Origin: Sagittula marina
Lineage (GTDB): Bacteria > Pseudomonadota > Alphaproteobacteria > Rhodobacterales > Rhodobacteraceae
Length of the DNA: 64,000 nt
Assembly (NCBI RefSeq): GCF_014196795.1
Contig: NZ_JACIEJ010000007.1
Coordinates: 62,001 to 126,000 of the forward strand
Reading direction: 5' to 3'
The notes beneath the pieces are model-generated. The model had not been told where the DNA came from. It saw only the letters and a list, made by a program, of their open reading frames with translations, and ran no database searches. The translations under genes were made by a program, and so were the position numbers. Of this stretch, positions 46,955 to 55,071 are shown piece by piece; the first letter of the stretch is position 1, and each line of letters opens with the position of its first letter.

Positions 46955-47698
46955 TCAGCGACCACCTGTGACATCAAGGATCGAGCGCGTCACATAGGAT
47001 GCCCGTTCCGACAACAGCCAGAGCGCGGCTTCGGCGATTTCATCTGCCGTGCCGGGCCGGCCCATGGGGGGCGATTTGCCAATCTTTTCGAGTCGATCGG
47101 GCACGCCGCCTTTGGCGTGGATACCGGTCTCGATAATGCCGGGGCGAATGCCGTTCACGCGGATGCCCTCAGGCGCGAGTTCATCGGCGAGGCCAAGCGT
47201 GAAGGTATCAATTGCCCCTTTGGTCGCCGCGTAGTCGATGTACATGTCGGGCGCTCCCAGCCGAGCCGCCGCGCTTGAGATGTTCACGATGGCGCCGCCT
47301 TTTCTCCAGTCCCGTATCAGGCCAACGGTCTGTCGCGCCACCTCGATCGCGCCAAAGCAGTTGACGGCAAAGACCTTTTCGACACGCTCCGGCGTCAAAT
47401 CCATGATCGAGCCGGTCGGTGAAACGATGCCCGCGTTGTTGAGGAGACCGACCCGTCCCGGCTTCATCTCGGCCAGTTTCACGAACATGCGCGCGACGGC
47501 CTTTGGCTTTGTCACGTCAGCCTGAAAAAGATAGGCCTGCGCACCCATGCTTTCGACGACGGCGGCGGTGTCCTCCGCTCCGGTCTTGTCCTGACCATAG
47601 TGCACCACAATCCGCGACCAACCGTTGAAGGCCGCATTGCGCGCGGTGGCAGCGCCAATTCCTGCGGAGGCTCCGGTCACAATTAAAAGTCCAGTCAT
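46955..47698 (-). CDS. Short-chain dehydrogenase/reductase
   Basis: NAD(P)-dependent oxidoreductase, 247 residues, similar to FabG/YgfF-type proteins. It shows VTGASAGIGAATAR at 7-20, NNAG in the middle, NISSAAARLGAPDMYIDYAATKGA with the Ser-Tyr-Lys triad, and DVTGGR at the end. The ATG at 47698 has AGGAGCGGGG before it. The substrate is unknown. It lies alone between the PlsC-like gene and pepN. Confidence 0.88.
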   Translation of the reverse strand: MTGLLIVTGASAGIGAATARNAAFNGWSRIVVHYGQDKTGAEDTAAVVESMGAQAYLFQADVTKPKAVARMFVKLAEMKPGRVGLLNNAGIVSPTGSIMDLTPERVEKVFAVNCFGAIEVARQTVGLIRDWRKGGAIVNISSAAARLGAPDMYIDYAATKGAIDTFTLGLADELAPEGIRVNGIRPGIIETGIHAKGGVPDRLEKIGKSPPMGRPGTADEIAEAALWLLSERASYVTRSILDVTGGR

Positions 47699-47977
47699 CC
47701 CCGCTCCTGTTCCTTGGTCCAATGGCTCATCAGGCATGTGACAACACGCCTGAAAGCTGAGGCCAATTAAACTGCTACGGGTTGCAGCGGCAAGTCCGCA
47801 CTGAAGGTATGGAGGGTGTCACGCATCTGGATCCGTCGGAGAGCGTCCCACCAAGCGCATCGATAAAACGCGGCGTGTTACCGAGGTGCCGAGGGTATTG
47901 AGCTTTGCCTGAACGGCGGTCCGCGAAGTATGTGCGGGGAAATGGCGTCGCATATATGTGCCTTTTCTTTGCATGCC
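47699..47977. other. Gap upstream of the SDR gene
   Basis: About 280 bp between the SDR start and the pepN terminator. I see no supported gene; the SDR promoter should be here. Confidence 0.4.
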
Positions 47978-48016
47978 AAAAAGTGGCCGCGATGAAATTC
48001 ATCGCGGCCACTTTGG
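47978..48016 (-). terminator. Very strong terminator of pepN
   Basis: A 17-bp near-perfect palindrome with arms at 47980-47996 and 47998-48014 and a single central base. In RNA the loop would be GAAUUUC-like. On the minus strand it is followed by a T-rich tract (TTTTTGG). Confidence 0.88.
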
Positions 48017-48079
48017 TCAAGACCAACTCAGATCACCCGTATCCGGCTGCGCCATGACGGGCACGTTTCTGTCGGCGTG

Positions 48080-50638
48080 TCAGCCCAGGATACGGCTTAC
48101 CATCTCATCTGTGTCGCGGCTCAGGTTTGGCTTTGATTTGATACGCTCCAGCTGAGTGCGGATCAGCGCCTGTCGGTCCGCATCGTAGCGAGTCCACGTC
48201 TGGAAGACGGAACACATGCGGGCCGTCGTTTGCGGGTTCAAATCGTCCAGCGCGATCAGTTTGTCCGCCACCAATGCGTAACCTGCGCCATCCTTTTGGT
48301 GGAAGGCCGCATGATACCCGGACAGAGCCCCCAGTGTCGCGCGGAAGCGATTGGGGTTCTTGATGGTGAAATCCTTGTGGTTTGTCAGGGCTGCGGTGCG
48401 GGCCACGGCCTGTTCGGGGGGCAATGCGGCGATTTGCAGACCGAACCACTTGTCGATCACCAGGCGGTCGTTCTGCCATTGGTCGTAGAAGGCGGCGAGG
48501 GCGGTGTCGCCCTTGCCCGCGCGCACCAGCTGCGCCAAGGCGCTCAGTTGATGGGTCATGTTGTCGGCGCTCTCGTATTGCGCCTGCGCGGCCTTCCCAC
48601 CATCCAGACGTGTTTGCAGCGAAAGCACTGCGGAGCCAAGCGAGCGCTTTCCCGATTGCTCTGCGTCGGGGGCGTAGGGGGCCGTGACGCGCGCTTCCTC
48701 GGCGAAGCGCGGCAAGAGATCCACCCAGCGTTCGGCGCGGAACTGTGACAGGGTTTCCCCCGCGTTGTAGATCGCATCGGGATCGGGAGTGTGGCCGCGT
48801 TCGTGCAACACCTGCGCCATCTCGGAATTGGTTGGTCCGGCCAGCATCAGGGCGCGATAGGCGGGGTCGAGGCTTTCGTCGCGCAGCACGTTTTCCAAGC
48901 CGTCCAGCCATGCGGTGTCGGGACCAGCGCCATCGAGGATCATCGCCAGAAGGCATTCGCGGGCGAGGTCGCGGTTGGCTTCCCACCGGTTGAAGCTGTC
49001 GGTGTCATGCGCCAGCAGGAACGCCTTTTCCTGCGCGGTTGTGGTCCGTTCCAGCACGACCGGGGCAGAGAAGCCGCGCAGCAGCGAGGGCACCGGCTTT
49101 GCAGACAGCCCGTCAAAGGTAAAACTCTGCGTGGTTTCGGTGAGTTCCAGCACAGTCGTGGGCACGACCTCATCCCCATTGGGATTCAGCAGGCCAACAG
49201 CCATGGGAATGACCTGCGGCCGCTTGTCCGTCTGGTTCGGCGTGTCGGGGGAGTGCTGTTTGAAGGTCAAGGTATAGCTTCCCTCGGCGTAATCCTCGGT
49301 GACGGAAACGCGCGGGGTGCCGGATTGCGAATACCAGAGCTTGAACTGTGCCAAATCGCGGCCGGTGGCATCCTCGAACACGCGCAGCCAGTCGTCAATG
49401 GTGGCGGCGTCGCCGTCGTGGCGTTCAAAGTAAAGGTCGAGCGCCTTGCCGTAGGCCTCGTCGCCCACCAGCAGCTTCAGCATACCAATGACTTCGGCGC
49501 CTTTCTCATAGACGGTGGCGGTGTAGAAGTTGTTGATTTCCTGAAAGCTTTCAGGGCGCACAGGGTGCGACAGCGGTCCTTGGTCCTCCGGGAACTGGCG
49601 CGCGCGCAGAACCATCACATCCTCGATCCGTTTCACCGGGGCAGAGCGCATATCAGAGGTGAACTGGCTGTCACGATAGACAGTCAGCCCCTCCTTCAGG
49701 CACAGTTGGAACCAGTCGCGGCAGGTGATGCGATTGCCTGTCCAGTTGTGAAAGTACTCATGGGCGATGATCGCCTCGATACGCTCGAAGTTTGCGTCGG
49801 TGGAGGTCTCGGGGGAGGCGAGCACACAAGACGAGTTGAAGATGTTCAGCCCCTTGTTCTCCATTGCGCCCATGTTGAAATCGTCGACGGCCACAATGTT
49901 GAAGATATCAAGATCGTATTCGCGTCCGTAAACGTCCTCGTCCCACTTCATCGACTTTTTCAGCGCGTCCATGCCAAAGGCACATTTGTCCTCGTCGCCG
50001 GGCCGGACCCAGATGTTCAACTCCACATCCTTCCCGGAGACAGTGGTAAAGCGATCGGGATGGTTCACCAGATCTCCGGCGACGAGCGCGAACAGATACG
50101 CAGGCTTGGGCCAGGGGTCGTGCCATTCGGCAAACGCGTCACCGGTGTCGCCGGGGTTCCCGTTCGACAACTTGACCGGCTCTTTGCCTTCGATCCGGAC
50201 AGTGAAGGTGGCCATCACGTCTGGGCGGTCGGGATAGTAGGTGATCTTGCGAAAGCCTTCTGCCTCGCACTGGGTGCAATACATGCCGCCCGACATGTAA
50301 AGGCCCTCAAGCGCGGTATTCTGCGCAGGCGCGATCTCGACCTCGGATTCCCACAGGAAGCGGCCGGCAGGCACTTGCGCCGTAAGGCCGCGCGCGGTGA
50401 CCTCTGGCGTGATGGCCACGCCGTCGATCCTGGCTTCGATCAATTTCAGGTCTTCGCCGTGCAAAAAGAAATCCTGCGCCGGGGCATCAGGGTTCGGTGC
50501 AAAGTGGATGCTTGCCAGGACACGTGTTGCGTCGGGAGACAGGCGAAAGGTGAGGTGCACAGCCTCGACGATCCAGCCGAAGGGGGTGTAGTCCTTGAGG
50601 AAAACTGTCTCCGGGGCGGTGGGGGCTTGATCCTTCAT
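48080..50638 (-). CDS. pepN: Aminopeptidase N
   Basis: Zinc M1-family exopeptidase that removes N-terminal residues from peptides in the cytoplasm. The 852-residue length is typical of PepN. It shows the substrate-anchoring GAMENKGLN (257-261), the zinc site HEYFH (293-297) with Glu316 (LKEGLTV) as third ligand, and NWTGNRITCRDWFQL between them. The C-terminal DUF3458 and ARM-like domains are complete. I choose the ATG at 50638 (GTGCTCC on the plus strand gives GGAGCAC before it). Confidence 0.96.
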   Translation of the reverse strand: MKDQAPTAPETVFLKDYTPFGWIVEAVHLTFRLSPDATRVLASIHFAPNPDAPAQDFFLHGEDLKLIEARIDGVAITPEVTARGLTAQVPAGRFLWESEVEIAPAQNTALEGLYMSGGMYCTQCEAEGFRKITYYPDRPDVMATFTVRIEGKEPVKLSNGNPGDTGDAFAEWHDPWPKPAYLFALVAGDLVNHPDRFTTVSGKDVELNIWVRPGDEDKCAFGMDALKKSMKWDEDVYGREYDLDIFNIVAVDDFNMGAMENKGLNIFNSSCVLASPETSTDANFERIEAIIAHEYFHNWTGNRITCRDWFQLCLKEGLTVYRDSQFTSDMRSAPVKRIEDVMVLRARQFPEDQGPLSHPVRPESFQEINNFYTATVYEKGAEVIGMLKLLVGDEAYGKALDLYFERHDGDAATIDDWLRVFEDATGRDLAQFKLWYSQSGTPRVSVTEDYAEGSYTLTFKQHSPDTPNQTDKRPQVIPMAVGLLNPNGDEVVPTTVLELTETTQSFTFDGLSAKPVPSLLRGFSAPVVLERTTTAQEKAFLLAHDTDSFNRWEANRDLARECLLAMILDGAGPDTAWLDGLENVLRDESLDPAYRALMLAGPTNSEMAQVLHERGHTPDPDAIYNAGETLSQFRAERWVDLLPRFAEEARVTAPYAPDAEQSGKRSLGSAVLSLQTRLDGGKAAQAQYESADNMTHQLSALAQLVRAGKGDTALAAFYDQWQNDRLVIDKWFGLQIAALPPEQAVARTAALTNHKDFTIKNPNRFRATLGALSGYHAAFHQKDGAGYALVADKLIALDDLNPQTTARMCSVFQTWTRYDADRQALIRTQLERIKSKPNLSRDTDEMVSRILG

Positions 50639-50754
50639 GGTGTGCTCCTTTTTTGGTGACACGATGGAACCCGCGCCGTTGCTGAAGTGTTAGGCCTGTA
50701 ACCAAGCAGCGGCAACCACGCCGCAGGAATTTGTTCACCGCCGAGGAGACACAC

Positions 50755-50982
50755 ATGTCTGCACCCGACACCAATATCAAAACCCAAGAACGCCGTCACA
50801 AAGGGGCGCTGGGCGGAATGAAAATGGTCCTCGGCTTTGTGGCAGTGATCCTCTTGATTTTTGTTGGGTATCTATTTTTTGCGTCCAACGGGCCGGAAGA
50901 GGCAGAGTCGCAGGTTGAAGTTGGTCCCGGCATCGAAGTGACCGAACCGGACAACGCGATCCCGGCTGGTGAAGTCGACTGA
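50755..50982 (+). CDS. Small single-pass membrane protein
   Basis: A 75-residue protein with one transmembrane helix (about 23-42, MKMVLGFVAVILLIFVGYLF) and a short acidic C-terminal tail (EEAESQVEVGPGIEVTEPD), probably periplasmic. No family is recognised. The start at 50755 is supported by GAGGAG 5-10 bp upstream. Divergent from pepN and followed by a terminator. Confidence 0.75.
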   Translation: MSAPDTNIKTQERRHKGALGGMKMVLGFVAVILLIFVGYLFFASNGPEEAESQVEVGPGIEVTEPDNAIPAGEVD

Positions 50983-51009
50983 TCCTTTTGAATTATTGGC
51001 ACGTACAGG

Positions 51010-51046
51010 AAACGGGCATGGACTGAGCGGGTCCGTGCCCGTTTTC
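51010..51046 (+). terminator. Intrinsic terminator between the small membrane protein and the DUF2256 gene
   Basis: AAACGGGCA at 51010-51018 pairs with TGCCCGTTT at 51036-51044, extended inwards by TGGAC with GTCCG, and followed by a short T run. Confidence 0.82.
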
Positions 51047-51063
51047 TGTTCGGAGGGTGGGCT

Positions 51064-51231
51064 GTGCCACGTGGTGTGAAGAAATCGAATCTGCCGGAAA
51101 AGACCTGCGCCACCTGCGGGCGTCCGTTCACTTGGCGCAAGGCGTGGGCGAAAGTCTGGGAAGATGTGCGCTACTGCTCAAACCGCTGCCGCGCGGAAAG
51201 GCTGAAAAAGGCGTCCTCCTCAGCCCGCTGA
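51064..51231 (+). CDS. DUF2256 small zinc-ribbon-like protein
   Basis: A 55-residue protein with a GTG start, shorter than usual gene-finding limits. It reads [19 protein letters not shown], then VRYCSNRCR: the DUF2256 pattern of two CxxC-type cysteine pairs (TCATC and CSNRC) around a tryptophan-rich core, probably binding zinc. GGAGG stands 9 bp before the GTG. It starts 18 bp after a terminator, so it may have its own promoter within the hairpin region or depend on readthrough. Function unknown; homologues often sit near photolyase or cryptochrome genes, none of which is here. Confidence 0.85.
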   Translation: MPRGVKKSNLPEKTCATCGRPFTWRKAWAKVWEDVRYCSNRCRAERLKKASSSAR

Positions 51232-51354
51232 AATCGGGCCTTTGAAAGAAAATACAGGCAGCGCTTTTGGCTTTGACGAGCCCTGTCGCCAACTTCTTAG
51301 CTTCTCGAATACTCCGCAGGCAGCACCCCATCTATGCTTGCCAAGGCCGCAGGG

Positions 51355-54300
51355 CTATTCCGCAGCGCGCAACGTCTGTGCCTCCGTCGGGGAGGACGGG
51401 CGGTCAATTTCTTCCCACAATATTTCAGGTGCCTTGATGCGTTTTGCTTCGCGAGCCAGCGCCCAGTCGCGGGCGATGCGCGATCCACGGCCAAAGGACA
51501 GGCGTGCGAGCTGAGTGGCGATCCACTTGGCATAGGTCGCCGCCCATATGCGCACCGCCAGCATGGATGGGGTGAAGACCAGCGTCAGGATCGTCGCCGT
51601 TGCAAGGCCAAAGACCACCGCTGTAGCAAGGTTCTTCCACCAGAGCGCCGTGGGGCTGTCGACGGAATAGCCGCCGCCGAAGAAGTCCAGCGACAAGCCG
51701 AACATCATCGGGGCCAGACCGGCCATGGTGGTGATCGTCGTCAGCAGCACCGGGCGAATGCGGTCCTCTGCCGTGCGCACGATGGCTTCCAGCCTTGGCA
51801 TGTAGCGCTCGTATTCCTGATAGGTGTCGATCAGAACGATATTGTTGTTCACCACGATCCCCGCCAGCGCCACGATACCAACCCCCGTCATGATGACAGA
51901 GAACGACTGCCCCATGATCAACATGCCCCACAGCACACCGGCCACCGACATGATGACCGCCAGCAACACCAGCACCGAGTTGTAGAAGGAGTTGAACTGC
52001 GCCAGCAGGATGATGAACATCAAACCCAGCGCTCCGGCAAAGGCCGACTGCAAAAAGGCCTGAGATTCCGCCTGATCCTCCTGATCGCCGGTCCATTCCG
52101 TCGTGATCCCGGCGGGCAGCGGATTGCCTTCGAGCCATCTGTCGACTTCGGCGATGCGTTCGTTGGCGGTGACTGGGACAGCTTGCAATCCGTCGGCCGC
52201 TTGCAAGGCCGGCAAGTCGGCAGGGCTTACGGCGTAGGTCTTGTCCCCCAGAGTAAAGGACACCTTGTCGCCCGTCTTTTCTGTCTGGCCATAGGCTATC
52301 AGCGTGGCGTCTTTTCCTGTCCCCGTGTCGAAGCGGACCATGCCGTCGGCCACGCCGGCCTTCACGTCGAAGTAGCGGGTCTGGTCGATGCGATTGATCT
52401 CGGCCAGCTGTTCCACCGGCGTGCGGGTGATGAAGTTCGACAGCGGGATCAGTCCGGTGTTTGTGCGGACCTTGAGTGTGTCGAGCGTGGACAGCACACG
52501 GTCGTCCTCAGGCAGGCGCACGCGGATTTCGATTTCTTCGTCCGAGCTGTCGACGCGCATGGTGTCGAGCAGGATCCCCCGCGTCACAAGCTGCACCATG
52601 CCCCCCACTGTGGCGACGTCCGCGCCATAAAGACCGGCCTTTTCAACGTCGACGTCGATCTGCCAGTCGATGCCGGGCAGGGGGCGCGTGTCCTCGACCA
52701 GCGTCAGGCCGGGCATGTCCTCGAACTTGGAGCGGGCGGCGGCCGTGGCCGTGATCAAATCGTCCCAGTTATCTCCCTTTAGCCGCAGATGAACGGGTTT
52801 CGCCGACGCCGGGCCGCGCGCTTGTGCGAGGATCTCGACCTCGATACCCGGGATCTGTTCCAGCTTCGCGGTGAGCTCGGTGATGATCGTGTCGCCGTCC
52901 AGGTCGTCCAGCGTCACCTCGTCGGGGTGGGCGGCCGCGTAATCGGCGCGATCCTCCCAGGGGATCGTTTCAAGCTGGACCTGACCGATGGTGTCCTTGG
53001 GGGCTTCGGCCCCGCCGGTGTTGTTGTTCAGGCCGCCGTCGCCGGCAAAAGCGAAGGCGTTAAGGATGCCGGGATGCGACAGGACGACGTCCTCCGCCCG
53101 CTTTACGATCGCGTCCTTTTCGGACAGCGACAGGTTGCCCCGTGCTCGGACGTAGACAATGGCCTGCTCGGGTTCGCTGTCGACAAAGAACTCTGTGCCG
53201 TTGTTGTTTTGCCCGTAGTAGCCAAAGGTGAAGATCACGAAGCCCACGACGCCGGCGATGGTCACCAGCGGCATGATCGGGTTGCCCGCGATGAAATGCA
53301 TGAACGACCCAAAGGCGGAGCGCCGATAGCTGCCTTGAATCCGGCGCGGTTTGCGCTGTGGGGCGGCAGCGTCCATCGACACAGAGGCCAGAACGGCAAA
53401 CAGCAGGAAGATGACGATGCCGGGCAAGCGTGCGCCAAAGCCGGTCGCCTCTGTCGGGGCGATGTAGGACGGGTTCAGAACCATCATCGCGCCGGTGTAG
53501 ACGCCGACCAGAGCCACGGCGACCAAGGCGATGCGCAGCCACCAAGGTGCGGACTTGCGCAAAGCCTGGCCCATGGTGTGGATCTGCCGGGACCAGCGGC
53601 CTGAGACACCGCCCATCACGGGAAGGTAGATCAGCGCCACCACCAGCGATGCGGACAGCACGAAAATCAGCGTGACCGGCAACATGCCCATGAATTGCCC
53701 TGCGACCCCCGGCCAGAACAGCATCGGCAAAAAGGCACAGAGGGTCGTCGCAGTGGAGGATACCACGGGCCAGAACATACGGTGCCCGGCTTCCACATAG
53801 GCGTGCATGGGGCCTGAGCCTTCTTCAATGCGCTTGTCGGCGTATTCGACAACCACGATGGCCCCGTCGACCAGCATCCCCACGGCAAGGATCAGGCCGA
53901 ACATCACGATGTTGGACACGGACACATCCATCAGCGCCAGCAGCAGAAAGCACAGCAGGAAGGAGGTCGGAATCGCAAAACCCACCAACAAAGCGGGCCG
54001 CAGGCCAAGCGATGCCAGCACCACGATCATCACCAGGGCAATGGCGGTCAACACCGACCCTTCGAGTTGCGAGACCATCGACGCCACCTGCCGCGATTGA
54101 TCGTTCGATGCGCCGACGTCGAGCACCGCTTGCAGTTCTTCGGGCCAGTCAGCCTCTGCCTCGGCGATCACCGCGCGTACGGCGTCGGCGGTATCAATGA
54201 TGTTGAACCCTTTGCGTTTGACCACCTGTAGCGCCACAGTGGTCGCGCCATTGAAGCGGGCAGTGCCGATGCGGTCCTCGAAGGTCAGGCGGATCTCTGC

Positions 54301-55071
54301 CAATTCACCCAAGGTCACGGTGCGCTGGCCATTGGTTTTGACCGGCAGGTTGTAGATGTCCTGACTTTCCTCGAAGGAGGCCGGGATCTTGACCGCAAAG
54401 GTGCCCTGGTCAGTTTCGATTTCACCGGCGGCGATCAGCTGGTTGTTGTTCTGCACGACATTGATCAGCTCAAGCGCTGTGATGTTGTAGCTTTCAAGCC
54501 GCAGGGGGTCGATGATGACCTCGACCATTTCGTCGCGGTTGCCGGCGATACCGGCCTCCAGCACGCTATCGAGAGATTCCACGCGATCCTGCAGATCCTT
54601 GGCAATCTGTGCCATGGTCCGTTCCGGCACCGGGCCGGTGAGGTTCACGATCAGGATCGGAAATTCAGAAAAGTTGATTTCGTTGATGGAATACTGCTCG
54701 GCGCCTTCGGGAAACTTGGCCTCGGCGTTGTTCATGCTGTCGCGTACATCGGCGATGATCTTGGTCTTGTCCCAGCCGAATTCGAATTCCAGTGCAAGAC
54801 CGGCATAGCCTTCGGACGCGGTGCCGGACATGGACTTCAGGCCGTCCAGATCGGACAGCTCGGTTTCCATCGGTTTGACCAGCAACTTTTCGCTATCGGA
54901 GGCAGAGATGCCGGGAAAAGGGACAGAGACGAAAAGCGCGGGAATCTCGATGTCCGGTTCGCCCTCTTTGGGGAGGGTCGCGTAAGCCCAGCCGCCTGCC
55001 AGCAAGGACAAGACGATGAAGGCGATGACCATCCGGGCGCGTGCGGCGGCCCAGTCGATAATGCCGGTCAT
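51355..55071 (-). CDS. RND-family efflux pump, inner-membrane permease
   Basis: Proton-driven RND (AcrB-like) transporter with a long chain of 1238 residues (about 1020-1050 is usual). Helix 4 reads NIVMFGLILAVGMLVDGAIVVVEY with one of the two classical aspartates, and helix 10 reads GIVALAGIVVNNNIVLID without the usual lysine. Two large periplasmic loops (about 34-335 and 590-1000) are present. An extra stretch at about 510-563 adds two hydrophobic segments between helices 6 and 7. The adaptor gene overlaps its start by 4 bp (ATGA). No TolC-type gene is nearby. Substrates unknown. Confidence 0.94.
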   Translation of the reverse strand: MTGIIDWAAARARMVIAFIVLSLLAGGWAYATLPKEGEPDIEIPALFVSVPFPGISASDSEKLLVKPMETELSDLDGLKSMSGTASEGYAGLALEFEFGWDKTKIIADVRDSMNNAEAKFPEGAEQYSINEINFSEFPILIVNLTGPVPERTMAQIAKDLQDRVESLDSVLEAGIAGNRDEMVEVIIDPLRLESYNITALELINVVQNNNQLIAAGEIETDQGTFAVKIPASFEESQDIYNLPVKTNGQRTVTLGELAEIRLTFEDRIGTARFNGATTVALQVVKRKGFNIIDTADAVRAVIAEAEADWPEELQAVLDVGASNDQSRQVASMVSQLEGSVLTAIALVMIVVLASLGLRPALLVGFAIPTSFLLCFLLLALMDVSVSNIVMFGLILAVGMLVDGAIVVVEYADKRIEEGSGPMHAYVEAGHRMFWPVVSSTATTLCAFLPMLFWPGVAGQFMGMLPVTLIFVLSASLVVALIYLPVMGGVSGRWSRQIHTMGQALRKSAPWWLRIALVAVALVGVYTGAMMVLNPSYIAPTEATGFGARLPGIVIFLLFAVLASVSMDAAAPQRKPRRIQGSYRRSAFGSFMHFIAGNPIMPLVTIAGVVGFVIFTFGYYGQNNNGTEFFVDSEPEQAIVYVRARGNLSLSEKDAIVKRAEDVVLSHPGILNAFAFAGDGGLNNNTGGAEAPKDTIGQVQLETIPWEDRADYAAAHPDEVTLDDLDGDTIITELTAKLEQIPGIEVEILAQARGPASAKPVHLRLKGDNWDDLITATAAARSKFEDMPGLTLVEDTRPLPGIDWQIDVDVEKAGLYGADVATVGGMVQLVTRGILLDTMRVDSSDEEIEIRVRLPEDDRVLSTLDTLKVRTNTGLIPLSNFITRTPVEQLAEINRIDQTRYFDVKAGVADGMVRFDTGTGKDATLIAYGQTEKTGDKVSFTLGDKTYAVSPADLPALQAADGLQAVPVTANERIAEVDRWLEGNPLPAGITTEWTGDQEDQAESQAFLQSAFAGALGLMFIILLAQFNSFYNSVLVLLAVIMSVAGVLWGMLIMGQSFSVIMTGVGIVALAGIVVNNNIVLIDTYQEYERYMPRLEAIVRTAEDRIRPVLLTTITTMAGLAPMMFGLSLDFFGGGYSVDSPTALWWKNLATAVVFGLATATILTLVFTPSMLAVRIWAATYAKWIATQLARLSFGRGSRIARDWALAREAKRIKAPEILWEEIDRPSSPTEAQTLRAAE

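Noticed and set aside
48230-48260. A GTTCAAATC string resembling a tRNA T-arm
   Set aside because: It lies inside pepN with no cloverleaf around it. No tRNA gene was found anywhere in the window.
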